This document shows positions 26,284 through 39,522 of a stretch of 64,000 bases of DNA, one piece after another. The position numbers were made by a program, and so were the translations under genes. Under the pieces are notes generated by a model, which saw only the letters and a program-made list of their open reading frames with translations, made no database searches and was not told the origin of the DNA. How positions within the stretch are numbered: the first letter of the stretch is position 1; each line of letters begins with the position of its first letter. Source of the DNA: Lanius collurio (taxonomy: Eukaryota; Chordata; Aves; Passeriformes; Laniidae); assembly GCA_020086605.1 (NCBI GenBank), contig JACBWW010000017.1, forward strand, positions 13,579,245 through 13,643,244, written 5' to 3'.

Positions 26284-27320
26284 GATGGCTGGGCCCAGAA
26301 AGTGTTGGTTAATGGAGTTACATCCAGCTGGTGGCCAGTCACCAGGGCTGTTTCCCAGGGCTTGGTGTTGGGACCAGTTCTGTTCAATATCTTTATCAAT
26401 GATCCAGATGGGGGGATCGAGGGCACCCTCAGTCAGTTTGCAGACACACTGACTTGGGTGGGAGTGCTGATCTGCTGGAGGGCAGGAAGGCTCTGCATGG
26501 GGATCTGGACAGGCTGGATTGATGGGGAGAGGCCAGAGGTTCAACAAGGCCAAGTGCCTGTGCCTGGTCCTGCCCTTGGGTCACAACAACCCCTGCAGTG
26601 CTACAGGCTGGGGACAGAGTGGATGGAAAGGTGCAAGTTGGAAAAGGACCTGGGGGTGCTGGTCAGCAGCAGCTGAACGTGAGCCAGCAAGGGCCCAGGT
26701 GGCCAAGAGGCCAATGGCATCCTGGCCTGGATCAGCAACAGTGTGGCCAGCAGGACCAGGGCACTGATCCTTCCCCTGTACTCGGCACTGGTGAGGCCAC
26801 ACCTCAAATCCTGGGTCCAGTTCTGGGCCCCTCAATTCCAGAAGGACATTGAAGCACTGAAGCAGGTCCAGAGAAGGGCAGTGGAGCTGGTGAAAGGTCT
26901 GGAGCACAAGTCTGATGAGGAGCAGCGGAGGGAGATGGGGATGTTTAGCTTGGAGAAAAGGAGGCTCAGGGGTGACCTTATTGCTCTCTACAACTGCCTG
27001 AAAGGAGGCAGTAGAGAGGTGGGGGGTTGGCCTCTTCTTCCAAGTAGCAAGTAATAGGACAAGAAGAAACAACCTGCAGTTGCTCCAGGGGAGGTTAATA
27101 CATTGGATATTAGGAAAACATCTCTTTACCGAAAAGATTGTCAAGCACTGGAACAGGCTGTCCAGGGAAGTGGTTGAGTAACCATCCCTGGAGGTGTTTA
27201 AAAGATGTTTTCACGTGGCACTTAGGGACATGGTTTAGTGGTGACTTTTAAAGTGTTAGATTAACGGTTAGACCTGATGATCCTAAAAGAGTTTTCCAAC
27301 CTAAATTTTATGATTCTGTA
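26284..27320 (+). mobile_element. CR1 LINE, 5'-truncated, 3' end of ORF2 plus 3' UTR
   Basis: The plus-strand frame carries CR1 reverse-transcriptase segments: VTSSWWPVT, LVLGPVLFNIFINDPD and LSQFADT in the first part, then after a stop near 26676, [35 protein letters not shown] and [16 protein letters not shown]. The catalytic F-A-D-D box is degraded to F-A-D-T, and part of the region between the two blocks appears shortened. The copy ends with the CR1 3' signature CCAACCTAAATTTTATGATTCTG. Dead copy; 5' truncation is normal for CR1. Confidence 0.93.
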
Positions 27321-28421
27321 TTTGCTCAACTCATTAATGCAAATATTAGCATCCAGAACTTGTGCTCTTTCAACATCTGGGTATGCTTTGTCCTGGTTGT
27401 TGGGTTGCAGTAAACAGGTCTGACAACATCCCTTCTCAAATGTGTATCATCCTACCAATGGCCAGCCAAAGATGACACATTGACCTGCAATTCCCCCAGC
27501 AGCTTTATTTCACCTCTTGATTTCTGCCAATGCACTGAGCTTGGGTGAAGCACCAGGTAGTGCTCCAGGCTTTAGATGCTGTACATGCCCTTCTTACACC
27601 ATTTTTGAGGGTACTCAGACGTCTTGCCAAGGACAGAACTCTGGCCATTTCTTTAGGTCTTTTCTTAAAGTCTCTGCAATATTTTGTACCACATGACATT
27701 ATTTCAGATGAAGCTCAGCCAGCCAGCAGCCTAACTCAGGTCACTTACCTAAGCCACAATGCCACCCTCTCCGATTCACATTCATTTCTTATAAGTGTCT
27801 GTGCCCTGTACAGCTCACAGACTTTTGCAGGCTTCTGGACTTCTGAATGGAAACAGGAATACTCCAAATTATAACCCTTAACTCATGATATTTCATAAGA
27901 TAATCTTTATTTGTGAAAAGCTTCTGCATGTCAGAGCTTTACACTGGCCTTGAGAAATAAGGTGTTTAACTAAGTATAAAATAAAGTGGATTTTACACTC
28001 CATAAACAGCAACCCCTTTCCATTTCTTCTTGTGGAAACAGGCTTTAAAAAAGGGTTTAAAGAGGCTCTCTCCAATACATATTCCCAGGATCTGTGTCAG
28101 AGATCTGTGGCTATAATAAAACCAGTCATTATGCCTGAGATCCTCTAGGCTGATGAGAGAACCATTACACAAAGCCGTATTCAGTGAGTAACAGAGCAGC
28201 TGAATAATTCTACCAGAGTCAGTACTCTGGGACCCACAGCAGTAAAAGGCAATCCTCTGATGTATCTGTGAGTGAAGTTTGCCTTTAATCCTTAAACTAG
28301 AAATTTACTTTTCACTTTGTTCCTGCTTTAGTGTTAGCAACCTGCTTAGCTATGAAGAGCTTTTCCTAGGAGGCTTAACAGCAAGAATAGTCATTAATTA
28401 ATTAATTAATTTATAATTACT
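27321..28421. other. Intergenic, no gene seen
   Basis: A TGTCCTGGTTGTTGGGTTGC motif near 27390 resembles an avian LTR start, but no matching 3' end or target duplication was found. The frame at 27545-27874 has no recognised domain. Confidence 0.45.
28393..28411. repeat. (TTAA)n microsatellite
   Basis: Short run of ATTA/TTAA units just upstream of a CR1 3' end. Confidence 0.8.
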
Positions 28422-28575
28422 TGCCCAAAGAGGCAAATCCCTGGAAATGTTCAAGGTCAAGCTGGATGGGGCTCTGAGAAACCTGATTTAGTTGAATATG
28501 TCCCTACCTGTGGCAGGGGTTTTGGATTAGATGGCCTTTGGAAAGTGCCTTCCAACATAAACGATTCTATGATTA
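28422..28575 (+). mobile_element. CR1 LINE 3' end fragment
   Basis: This contains the conserved CR1 3' UTR: TGCCCAAAGAGGCAAATCCC, a GGAAATGTTCAAGGTCAAGC block, GATGGCCTTTGG, CCTTCCAACATAAACGATTC, and the terminal ATTCTATGATT. It is about 154 bp and strongly 5'-truncated. It ends about 40 bp before a CpG island. Confidence 0.92.
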
Positions 28576-28614
28576 AACTAATCAGGCCCAGTCCTAAGAA
28601 TGGAGCCAGCAAAC

Positions 28615-28861
28615 ACCTTTGGGGCGGGCCCGCAAGGGCCCCTGGTTCGGGTTCAGCGCCCTGAGCATCCCTCCGAGAGCCGCGGCGGCCCGGGCAGCCC
28701 GGCTGTAGGATGTGGAAACAACATTAGGGGGAGCTCCGTGCCCTCCTCCCGCTCCGAGGCGAGCGCCGAGCCGGGGCAGAGCCGCGGCTCCCGTGAGCGG
28801 AGAGCTCCGCCCGGCCCGGGAGCCCTGGGGAGCAGCGAGGGCTGCTGCTGAGCGCTCACGT
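28615..28861. promoter_or_regulatory. Isolated CpG island
   Basis: About 27 CpG dinucleotides in roughly 245 bp, with GC-box-like GGGGCGGG at its left edge and CCGCCCGG near its right, surrounded by AT-rich DNA. Open frames here (28600-28851 and 28653-28859) are Gly/Pro/Arg/Ser-rich products of GC composition and show no family. It lies about 18 kb upstream of GPR158 exon 1. It could be an unannotated promoter (for example of a non-coding RNA) or the core of a distal element. No TATA box or reliable splice donor was identified. Confidence 0.45.
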
Positions 28862-29260
28862 CAGGTTCATTACAGGGGCTTTCTCACTAGGAAAACTGGC
28901 CGCCAGCTTGTCCCGCCTTTCCAAGTGGCTAATTACCAACGGTGGTTTTACCATTTCTGACTAAAAAGTCATAAATGCCGCAGGCTTAATTATTGTCTTT
29001 ACATCCACCATCGGTTTAGTTAATGAGACCGATGATTAGTCATGAGCATTTCATGATCCCAGGTTGTGGCGCTTATACAATGAAATGTTTTGGCATTTTC
29101 CCTGCAGTTTTCAGGCTTATTACCCAGACAGTTTACTACAATAACGGTGTCAGAACATTTATTATTTTCATATGAGCTGTAATGTGCATAATTTACTTCA
29201 GAAACAATCATTAGGGAAGAAATGAAGAAAAAGTAAAATAAAAGTTCTAATTCAAAGGAG
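28862..29260. promoter_or_regulatory. Candidate conserved non-coding element beside the CpG island
   Basis: An AT-rich but non-repetitive block containing GCTAATTACC, GGCTTAATTATTG, GATTAGTCATGAG and similar TAAT-core homeodomain-type sites. No gene or transposon was seen. Its position directly beside a CpG island suggests a developmental enhancer or promoter-proximal region, but conservation cannot be seen from one sequence. Confidence 0.25.
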
Positions 29261-32200
29261 ATGGGATGAATCTGAGTTACAGAGAATGAATGTGGGCAGA
29301 TCACAGCAGAGCAGTTGCGCAGAAGGGCAAAGATGGGTGCTCTCGGGGAACGGAGGAGAGCGGGAGAGTCTGGAAGAGATAAACTGTGCAATTGACTGCT
29401 ATTATTACACGGGGGGATCATTAAGACTTTTTTTTCTTTCTTTCTTTTTGCTGAGATCAACTCTAAGCTCATTTCATCAGGAAAACAATAAAATCCTTCA
29501 CACTAAATGGTCTTTTACCCATCTTAAAATGCTTCCTATCCTCACTAGTCCGCTGCAGACAGCAGCAGTGGTCGCACAGCAGCCCACAGTTCTGCCTTGA
29601 AGCACGTTTCAAGCACCTCAGACAAAAGGAGGAGGCTTTGTGTTTGGGTTCTGTGTGCACCATCTGCTGAGAGGAGACACACAGACTTTCAGAAGGCTGC
29701 CAGCTGGCTGGCCATTCCTCTCATTTCAAATAAACATTCAACATGTTTTCAGTAAATTCTGAGTGATAAGAAGCCTGCTTTTTCCTTTCTGCAGTTCTCA
29801 CTGGAGAGGGTGAGAGCTTTTATTTTTCCTGGCTATGTTACATATTCCCAGCAAGATGAACTTTCACTTCAGATTGTTACTATCTCATAAAAATAGCCCA
29901 CATAAATTAATATTCATTATTAGGGTATTTTATAATGAACTTTAAAGGTGTTACTAGTTCTTTGAAGCATACTAAAGAATAAGATCACTAAAAGATCTCT
30001 TACTGAGCCTATGCCTAAATATTCCAAGCATGTTCCAATAAATAATTTTAAGGACAGATTTTTCTTCCGAATGTGTTTCATTTATAAAAAGTGAGGAATT
30101 CAGAGAGTTCTGGGCTGAAATGCAAGCTTTGCACTACCTTCACTGCACAGTGATCCAAAATGACAAACAAATGCCATATTCAGGTACAGGACACTAACAC
30201 ACATACATCTCTGTATATAGCAAAGACTCTGCAGCCAACACTGGGTGTCTTCAGGAGAAAAGATCTCAGTTTTATGTCTGGGATGTTGTTCATCATCCAT
30301 GGACATCCAGATGCCCATGTTTGAAGTGAGCAGGATGGAGCAGTCTGGCATGGATAAAGATACTTTTGTCATCTAAAAGCAACACAGACCTCAACCACAC
30401 AATCACACTCAGTAGGAATGCAGCTCTACTCTATAACACAAGTCCAACTTTTCATCTCAGTGTGTCCTAAATAAAATCATGGAGACTGTCAAAGTTATTG
30501 GAGTACCCGATTCTCCCGCCTCTCTTTCCTGTGCCTGTAAGAATATGCAAGCAATCAAGTTATTGTTACTGGAGGAAATTCCAGAGCGTCGGCTATTGTC
30601 TGATAATTGCTCATCTGAATGTTCTTCCTTGCAGGACATGTGAGGTCATTTTCCCCTCTTCGACTTGCAGATAAGCAGTCTCAGTCCCCTTGATGCAGAG
30701 AGGTAAACACAACCAATTTCATGTAGCCCCAAGATGTAACTCCCATTCTGTCTGCCTCCTAGGAATCTGTGCTGATATGTGCCGAATGACCAGAGAAGCT
30801 CCACTTGGACAGGCACTAATTCTTAATTTCAGATTCTTAATCTGTCCCGGCACTTTCTTCCACCTGCTGCTTTGCATCTTGCATAAAATAAGGTTATTTT
30901 TTTGTTTGAAGGTTTTAATTTTATTAACTATTCATTACATAAAAGGTTTCATTGTATGACCTCAAGTGTAAGTACCAGGTTTGTGTCAAAGGATTCAAAG
31001 CAGGTTGGGGTGGCAAAAGACAGGTGGACAGGCAAACATACAAAACATAGTGTTCTTTGGAAAACCTGGGTAAAAATGTTCCTAGCATCAGCCTCATCAT
31101 TCAAAAAGAGATTAAGGTCAAAAATTTTGGAGGGTATATTCTCTTACCACCTCGGTAAGTTTATGTAAAATTATTCATATGCCTAAATACTTAGAGAAGC
31201 TTACCAGAGGTCATTTCACATCATTCAGTATTCTAAGCTCATATTTTCCTTTGGTGATATATATTGTTCATACATCAAGGAGCTAAATCAAAAGCATAGC
31301 GGTATTTTACTAGTTTAAAATCTTTTGGCTTAAACCATAAGATAATTTCCTTCCCAGAAGACTGTGTCATTTAAAAAAAAAAGTTCTTTCACCCTCCACC
31401 CACCTCAAAAATGTAAAAAATTTCATATTTAGCTCATTTCCTTCTGGTGTAGAGAAATAATGTGAGTAAGAGTACATGGGAGATTTGTGGCCATTAATTT
31501 ACTGGCAATCCCAATAGCCTGTCCAGTGAAGTAGGAAGGAAGTGTAGTTCATCTCAATGGCAATTCCTATTGTAAGAAGTGTTTCACATGCTGAATGTTC
31601 CATATGACCATGAAAATGCATCCTCATGATACTAAAAACAGACTAGGAAATTGTTATATACAGAAATATAAACAAAAAAATCCCAAAATAGAGTAAAAGA
31701 ATGAAGAAAACTGTTAAGGAAATTCTGAATGAAGGTAGTAACTACATCAGGCAGTGGCATAACAAATACTGTGCACATAAATAAAACAAGGCGTAATAAA
31801 AGGTAGATTTACTGAGGTGCATTCTGCACAACTCATATCCTGCTGCATTACTTCCTGTCATTAATTATCCCATCTACATCCAAATAATATCAATTAACCA
31901 ACTGGAAGTGCAAGTTAATGAGCAAAATTTCATACTCTGGGGTCAAGTTCCTTTTCCTTCATTTGTCTTCATTAGCAGCACCTCTCAAGGCTTTTCCCCA
32001 AATAGAAGGCAGTGAATTAGCCAAAGAGATTTTAAAAGTCACACTCAAGAATGCTCAGAAATAAAACTGCTGGATTAGCCTCAGAGCTCTTAGGATGAAA
32101 TGGAGATTGTTATTGTTATTAAAAGAGATTAGCAAAATGAGGTGTCTTGCCTTCCTAATTAGTTTCATCACCTGTAGTCTTGACCCATTTGCCTGGCACC

Positions 32201-35200
32201 TTGGCACTAAAGGATATACAGATGCTTTACAAGTTACTGCCTGCTCTGTAAACTACAATGACTTTCCATCTCTGGTTAGTCCTGTTCAGTATACTGCAGT
32301 CAGTGAGTTTCCCTTCACAACATCCTATCCTTTCTTCCTGCTCCAGTTAAATAGGGCTTGTCTTTTCCCAAGGACGAGGCAAACAAGGCCACCACCAATA
32401 TCCTGTAGTACCTGCACAGCAATGAGCAGAGCAGTTCAGCCGAGGGACAGCCACAGAGATGTCCTGTTTCTCCATAACCTGTTCCAGGGAGTTTCAGTCT
32501 CCTCCAGCTCTGTTGTCCTTGCAGAAGTCATACACACCAAGACTCTTCCTTGGAGTCCATAACCCTCAAAGAGATAATTATGAACAGGAGCTGGAGAGGT
32601 AAACAGCAAAATGAGATGTTCCTGTATTCATTCTCCTAGGAAATCTCTTTGGTTTACATAATTTCTGCTTATGAGCTGCTGGGGAAAAAGAGAAGGGAGT
32701 GCCTCTGGGAGCCCTTCTTCAAAACCTCTGCCCTCGACCCACAGATGTAAAAATAGAGCACGATGTTATAGTCCTAGGAAATATTCCTGTCATCACACAT
32801 ACAAGCCAGCATGGGGTGAAAATGCAGCAGTTATTTAACAGCTCCATCCAGCAGTCTGCACACTTGTGGGAGGTCAGAAGCATCAGCATCACTGACAGGT
32901 AGCAAAAATTGGAAGCATTTGGAGATTAAACGTGCACACAGCACATCTATGCACTGGGGCAGGGACTCCTGGGTTTTCCAATGACCCTGTATAGAAAAAT
33001 CTCAGACTCATCTCTCATGAAAATAGATGTTCTTATTCTGAGTGGTTCCTATTCTACTTGGCCCTAACACAGAGTCTGTCTATAAAAGAGCAAGGTGATA
33101 AATGACAAAAAGCTGTTCTTGCCTTCCACTGGAGCAGTTTTACTTGAGGGATATAAAACAGACTTACAGGGATCAAATGGAGTCAAATAAACACAATCAA
33201 AACCATCCTGTAGGGTGGTTCTGTCTACACATAAAGGAACAGGAAAAGGAGAAAAGATTTGCACATTTAGAGCAAGGATGCAGAGGTTCATTGTGTCAGT
33301 GAAATTCAAACAGTTGGTATAGTTTGAGGTCTCTAGCCCTGTGAAGGTCGAGGGCACTTGCAGGGATCAGACTGAGGTGGCAAGACATGATTCCTCTGCC
33401 CAGTCCCCTGTCAGGATTCTTTTCAGGATGACCTTGGCCAAAGGCCTATTGCATTGTCTGCCTGCTGCCAGCTCTCCAAGAAGGGCAGGAGCATTTAAAA
33501 AAACCTGACAGTAATATGTGATTTTTTTATTGTAGATCTTTCGATGCTGACCTTTCTAATATGGTGTTCAGGACCAAGTGGAAACTGAGCCTCCTGTTAA
33601 TGACACTCAGAAGCAAGCTGATCTTTGAGAGGACATGACTGATCCTCTCAGAAGAACCACTCATTTTAACACCCTGGGTAGCCTCAGTGAAGCCTTTAAA
33701 TCAGTCAAATTAAAAACTGCAGTATCATTGTTTAAAAGAGCATTTTCTAAACAACTGTAATTTCTTTTTAGTTTTATTCTTATATCAGAATTGAAGCAAC
33801 AATGGCTCCTTCCATAAAATAATATTCTTCTCAGCTCCTTGGCTTGGTTATCTCCTTGTCTCCACATAGAACCTCTCAGCTCTCTGAGTCAGATTTCCTT
33901 TCAGCTCTGGGTCAGGTGGGTGAAGCAATGGCAGGTCATTCCTGCACAGAACAGGCTCCTCACTGACCCCTCCCAGTTCACCACTGAAATAAAGCCAAAT
34001 CCTGCCTTAATGGAGCTGCTCTCAGCGAGGGCAGGCAATATTGGGGTGCTGCAGATACCACATGGTTCAACTACCTCTGCACAACCATGTGCTCTAAGAA
34101 CAGACACCATGGACCGGGGAAAGGAGGTACTGAGGGAGGTTGGTGGCAGAACATGGTGTTCCACAGCACCAGGGCCTGGAGGGAGGTAATTCCCCACCAA
34201 GGAACAGGAATAACTGAAAAGTTCAAGATGCACAGTCCCACCTGGAGGCTTTTCCACACAGCACAGCTGGGCATAGAGGAGAAGGGCTTGTTTTGGCGTT
34301 TTATAGTTTGTTAGAAGGCCTAGCTATGTAGCCTGAGAGAATATTCAATAGATTAAACAGGAAAATCAATTTATTTAATTTTATCATCATTTTTCCTGGA
34401 AAAGCTCAAGATAATTACAATGCCAGATTCTAGATAGAAAATTATTTCTGCACAAAACAGATGCTGAGCTGCAGAACTGCTCTCTGGAAAATGAGCCCAG
34501 CTCCTCTTACAGGAGGCTTTGACTACTTTTGAAGGAATCTTAGAAAAGTAATTTGAATAGTTCTCTCATTTCTGGTGTTTCTAGATCCCTGGATGGTCTC
34601 TGTGAAAGAAAAAACAGGCCAGACGATGTTTTGGCAAAGAAGCTGAATTAGTGACACTGTGATGGCCCTAAAGTGACAGCTATTTATTGCTATTGATTTT
34701 CTGGAGAAAATGAACAGAATCGTGTGGCCATGCTGATAAAAGGGATATAAGAGAGATTTTTATACCAACTGTTGTGTTGGTCTGTGTGCCTTGGTGAATC
34801 GCTTATAGTGGCAGATTGATGGTAAGTAGAATAGTTTTGGAATCTGTCTGTCAGCAATTCATGAATCTCAATTAAAAACTTATATTACAAACCCTCAGCA
34901 TGCAGTTATAACTACATATTTACCCAAAAACATCAGTTTGGGAGGCTAATGTGCCTTTCTTGCCACTGTCTTTCCAGTTCTTCTGGGGAGTGGATGCCAA
35001 CATTAATGACAAAAGGAAAATTGCAAGATTTTATAAAGCTTTATGTACCTCCTACTCAAAAGGAAACCACCTCTAGCAGAGAATGTGGCCAGGTAAGTAA
35101 AACCAGCTAGTGTCTACCCAACACTGTGATGAGTTGAAACATCTGGTGGCCTTGATCAAGGGTTACGTGATAGGCGAAAGTGAAACCTCAAAGCCCTAAA

Positions 35201-38200
35201 GCTGTGAAGCTTTATTGTTGCATGTTGCACCACTGAAGTGGTGGTGTGCTTCAGCATGGGGCAGGTAAGTTGTAAGGTGTTGTGCCTGTCTGTGATCCCT
35301 CAAAGAACTGACAGAGGCTGAGGTGAGACAACTGTGGTACATGAGCACTGAACAGGACATACAAACCAGGAAATGGTTACACGTGGCATTTAAAGATGTG
35401 CAGCACAATAAAATTAATTATTCAATGTATTTCATTATTCTATATTATTGTGGGCCTTGGTATGTTAAATTGTAGTCAGCAATCTAAAGCAATGAGGTAG
35501 AAAACGTGAGTGAGTGATACCACAAGCCTCAGCCTGACTTTGATAATTTGTACTAATGTTAATGGGGAAAAAATTAACAGGAAAAGCATTAGGGGCAAAG
35601 AGTGTCAGATATGAGTGGTAAGCCATGACATCCTACCTGCTGGATTAACAAAAAGAAGCTGGACTGCAAACAGCAAGGATGTATATCTGCTGGCCTTAAA
35701 AAGACAGATGATTGCCTATTAGAGATAAGCCATTAAAGGAAGGAATCAACCCATATCTGAGCTCATGTTCAAGTGAAGATTCCTATCTGCAAATGGCTTG
35801 GGAGCTTCCTCAGAGCTCAGGTAAATTCAAGTAAGACTTCTCCCCTGCCAGAGAACTGGCCTCTTTATCAGTGAGTGATCTTGAAGGTAAGGCTCAGAGC
35901 TTCCAGTTATAATTCTCACTCCTGCTCCTTTATCAGAAATTTAGTACTGAAGCCTTATAGAAATTCTTTTACTTTAGCAGTGGCAGATTGTCCTTTTTCT
36001 ACTCTTTTCCATCCCCAAGTCTGAGTGTAACATTTCTGTGGAGGTCATTCCTTCACTTTCTTCCTCTCAGCTCATGTTTACAGATCAACCACTGCAAACA
36101 ATGGGATCCCACTTAGCACATACTTAGCATATAAATAATATAATTAAGTCATTAGAAAAATGCTTTGTAGGAATTTGTACTATGATAAAAAAATGTATGC
36201 TGCTTTGTATTGGGAAGGAACTGGATTGTAGAAGAAGTGAGCATCAGCTGCACCTCATGGCTGATCAGTTTTCTGCTCTCATCAGGGAAAGAATTCTGCA
36301 GTGCAATCCTGGTACCAGGCTGAAAGCAGGAAGACAGAAGGAGTTTGGTCCTAGAAATATGTGACTTTAGAGAAGGCTCCTGCACAGCTGCCCATGATGG
36401 TGGGGGAGCAATGCTAATGGTGACCAGTGCTGATCGTCACTGGCAGCAGGTAGGGGACTCAGCCCTGGAAGGGGCATTTTTTACTCAAGATGGTGAAAGG
36501 AAGCCACTTTGCCTCCTTGGCTGGTACCCAGCAGCCAGGGATGCATTTCCATTGACCCTGCAAGGCAAACTTAACCACCTAGTAGTTGGAGTTCTGGGAA
36601 GAGGTGTGTCATGGGATGCATGAGGTGAAGAGTTTGTGCCCTGCAAACCTGCAGTCACACCAGGTGGACACCAGGCTGGAGCTGCTCTGCCAGTGCAAAG
36701 AAGGCAAATCTCGTTGTGAAATGCAGCCATGAGGTCAGCATCAGTGCCAGGTACTAGGGGAGGACCACTGGATGGGGTGTGAACCTCCAGGAGGTGTGGG
36801 AGTGCAGGGAAACTGCTCCAGCATGCCCTGGGAAGCACTGCAGAAACCCTGCTTCTGTGGGGATCAATGCAAGTATCCCCAGCAGCTTGGTGCAGCTTGG
36901 ACATGGGTAACCTGATCCCGTTTATGTCGTGCTCCATTCGAGCAGGGAAACTGATAGGTCTTTTAGATGGAGCCTGATGACTGTGTTGGGAGGACAGGGA
37001 GCAGAAATTTGACACAAACCACTGCTGCAGTGCTCACCTAAAGGGGCGCAGGCTGCTTTAAGCTGTCCCCCACAAGTGCTTTGGCCTGTCTGCAGCTGTG
37101 TGGCACAGCATGGCCATAGCTCGCTGACTGCCACATCTGAGCCAGCTGCCTTGCCCAGATGACTGCAGCAGCATGTTCTGTCACCCTGAAGCAGTGCCCA
37201 CAGGTTCACTGAATTTTGAACAGCTGGACAAACTCACACATGCACAGTCCTTGTCACTGTGGTTCCTGTCATCAAAAGAGAAAAATATTAGCATATGAAT
37301 TTGGGTGAATCCACAGCTTGCAAGACAAACGAAAAGAAATACAGATATATTACATTGAAAATCCTGCGATTTTAAGTCAATCCATCCCCTAGGGATCAGG
37401 GCCAATGGTATAAATACAGCTAAATGAGGTCTGTGCAGTGTTTACTGCGTGACTTAAAAATGCAAGCAAGCAGTAGATTTTCCCACTGGCCACCACTGGC
37501 CACGTGCATGTTGCCATGCTCATGGTGCCAGTCACAGTCACAGCTCACAGCAATGGACTCCTGGGATTTTACCTGTCCTTTTTTCTTTTCTTGTCTTTCC
37601 CAGCATCTTCTTTCCTTCTTGCAGAATCTGCCTTTATACCATCCCAAGCATCCAGCCTCAGGCTCAACAAGCAGCTGGGTGTCCTGTCAGATGCTGACAG
37701 TCGTGTTTCCTTCACTTGAAGTGGGGCTAGTTCCTGGCAATGTTGGAGCTGATTAAAGCTATTCACAAGATCAGTTGATTAATCAAGACAACAGGAGCAT
37801 CGATCAGCAGGAACTAGAATATAATAAGTATTTAGGAGGCCCTAAAGACAAATTTCTTCAATAAATAACAACCTCTCTTTCATGAAGTCTGGAAGTCTCT
37901 CATTCATGTCTACTGAGCCAGCAGCTTCCCCTCCAGCCTCCTTGAACAGCAGAGTTTGTTCATTATCCAGCCTAGGAAATATGTTGGAAACACTCAAAGA
38001 GATTTGTAATGAAACCAAGAGAAAGCAGTAACCTAGCCATGACAGAATAAAGACATTTTTTACAGTGGAACAACCTTCCCAAGAATATGGTAGAGTGCCC
38101 ATCAAGTAGGGGCAGTCCCAGGGTGCTAGATAGATCTTTCATGGCTGCTTCCAATGTGGGCTCTTCTATAATTCCATAAGAGAAGTGAATATGAGCTCCT

Positions 38201-39074
38201 GAAAATATCAAGCAGGTGATCAGGCTCCACAGTTCTCTGTTACTCTGTTAGCCCTGACCAGCTGTACCTCTGAACGTACTTCAGCCTGGTGAAGTGGGCA
38301 ATGCCAGCCTCTGAGTACTCTCAGCTGCAGTGCCTCTTTTTCCAGGCAGCTTCAGCATCCGGCAGGACTTGGCAGGAGCTGGGAGTTTTGCAGTATGCCA
38401 GGACCCCAGCCCAGTGCAGAGCAGCTCCAGGAGCAGAGACAGGGGTGATGTCTCCAAGGCTGAAGTCCTCTTCTCTCCCCTTATCGTGATATTAGATACA
38501 GGTAGTCTGGCCTATTTCTATATACAGAGAAATCTAATTGGATTCATCAGAGCAGTATTTGCATACATTAGCATCACCACTGACACAGAGAGGAGTTATT
38601 ATTATATAACTGTCCCTGTTTGGAAGGAGCTGTCCGTCAGCCACCTACGGTGCTGGCAGGAGGCATTTCGTTGGCGGAGAGGCTTCTGCAACCTGCTCTC
38701 CTTGCCATTTGTTTGACAAACAGTATTGTATCAGCCAGGGGACTCAGCTAGCTGTCACTGTGATGACACATATCTGGTCTATCATTAAAAGGGAAATCTC
38801 TCTGAATTTATATGTGTATAAATGAAAAAGGTATTTTTTCAGCAACTTCTTAACCTAGCTAAATTCTGAGCAAAGTGACCTAAATTTTCCATTAGACATT
38901 TTGCCCTGTTTTGTAAACCATAATGGAAACTGGGCACTTTTGCACATGACTTTAACCAGAAGCAGTGCTGAAGCAAAATTTATTACATCATCAGTTATTC
39001 ACAACTTTTTGCAATGTATATTATAAGCTCCGTCAATCAATAAGTAGGTGGTGTATTCTGAATTAGAAGATATT
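29261..39074. other. Intergenic, no gene seen
   Basis: About 9.8 kb without a supported gene or confident repeat. Longer frames (32095-32562, 33839-34257, 36485-37015) lack recognisable domains. An AATAAAG signal on the minus strand near 35210 sits in a 200-bp block that could be a decayed LTR. A patch near 38050-38110 faintly recalls the 3' part of an old CR1. Neither is called. Confidence 0.5.
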
Positions 39075-39522
39075 TCATAGAATCATAGAATTGTTTAGGT
39101 TGGCAGAGACTTCATTGAGTTCAACATTAACCCAGCACTGCTAAAGTCACCAGGTAACCATATCTCTAAGTGCTGTTTTACATGTCATTTAAATGCTTCC
39201 AGGGTGGCCTGTTCCAGTGCTTGACAGCCCTTTTGGTGAAGAAATTTTTTCTGATATCCAGTCTGAACCTCCCCTGGAAAAACTTGAGGCTGTTTCTTCT
39301 TGATACCTGGGAGAAGACACTGGTCCCCAACTTGCTACAACCTCCTTTCAGGTACTTGTAGAGAGCAATGAGGTCCTCCCTGAGCCTTCTTTTCTCCAGG
39401 CTGACCACCTCCAGCTCCCTCAGCTGCTCCTGATCAGACTTGTGCTCCAGACTCTTCACCAGCTTTTTTTGCTGTTCTCTGGACTCACTCCAGCACCTCA
39501 ATATCTTTCTTGTAGTGAGGGG
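39075..39522 (-). mobile_element. CR1 LINE, 3' part
   Basis: The plus strand opens with the reversed CR1 tail TCATAGAATCATAGAATTG and runs on through reversed 3' UTR and ORF2. The minus-strand frame reads [40 protein letters not shown] and [20 protein letters not shown], the C-terminal part of CR1 ORF2. It ends near TGTAGTGAGGGGC. Strongly 5'-truncated and non-functional. Confidence 0.93.

Noticed and set aside
26581..27144. 187-codon minus-strand frame
   Set aside because: Antisense to the CR1 copy whose plus-strand frame carries the recognisable reverse-transcriptase segments.
27385..27540. TGTCCTGGTTGTTGGGTTGC motif resembling an avian LTR start
   Set aside because: No 3' end, poly(A) signal in the right orientation or target duplication follows.
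35160..35415. Possible decayed LTR on the minus strand with AATAAAG near 35210
   Set aside because: No TG...CA ends with matching target duplication could be found, so the call would rest on one hexamer.
36485..37015. 176-codon minus-strand frame
   Set aside because: No family recognised, low-complexity Pro/Ser/His composition, and overlapping frames on both strands. Not supported as a gene.
38050..38110. Faint similarity to the 3' part of an old CR1-like LINE
   Set aside because: Too short and too diverged to separate from chance by eye.
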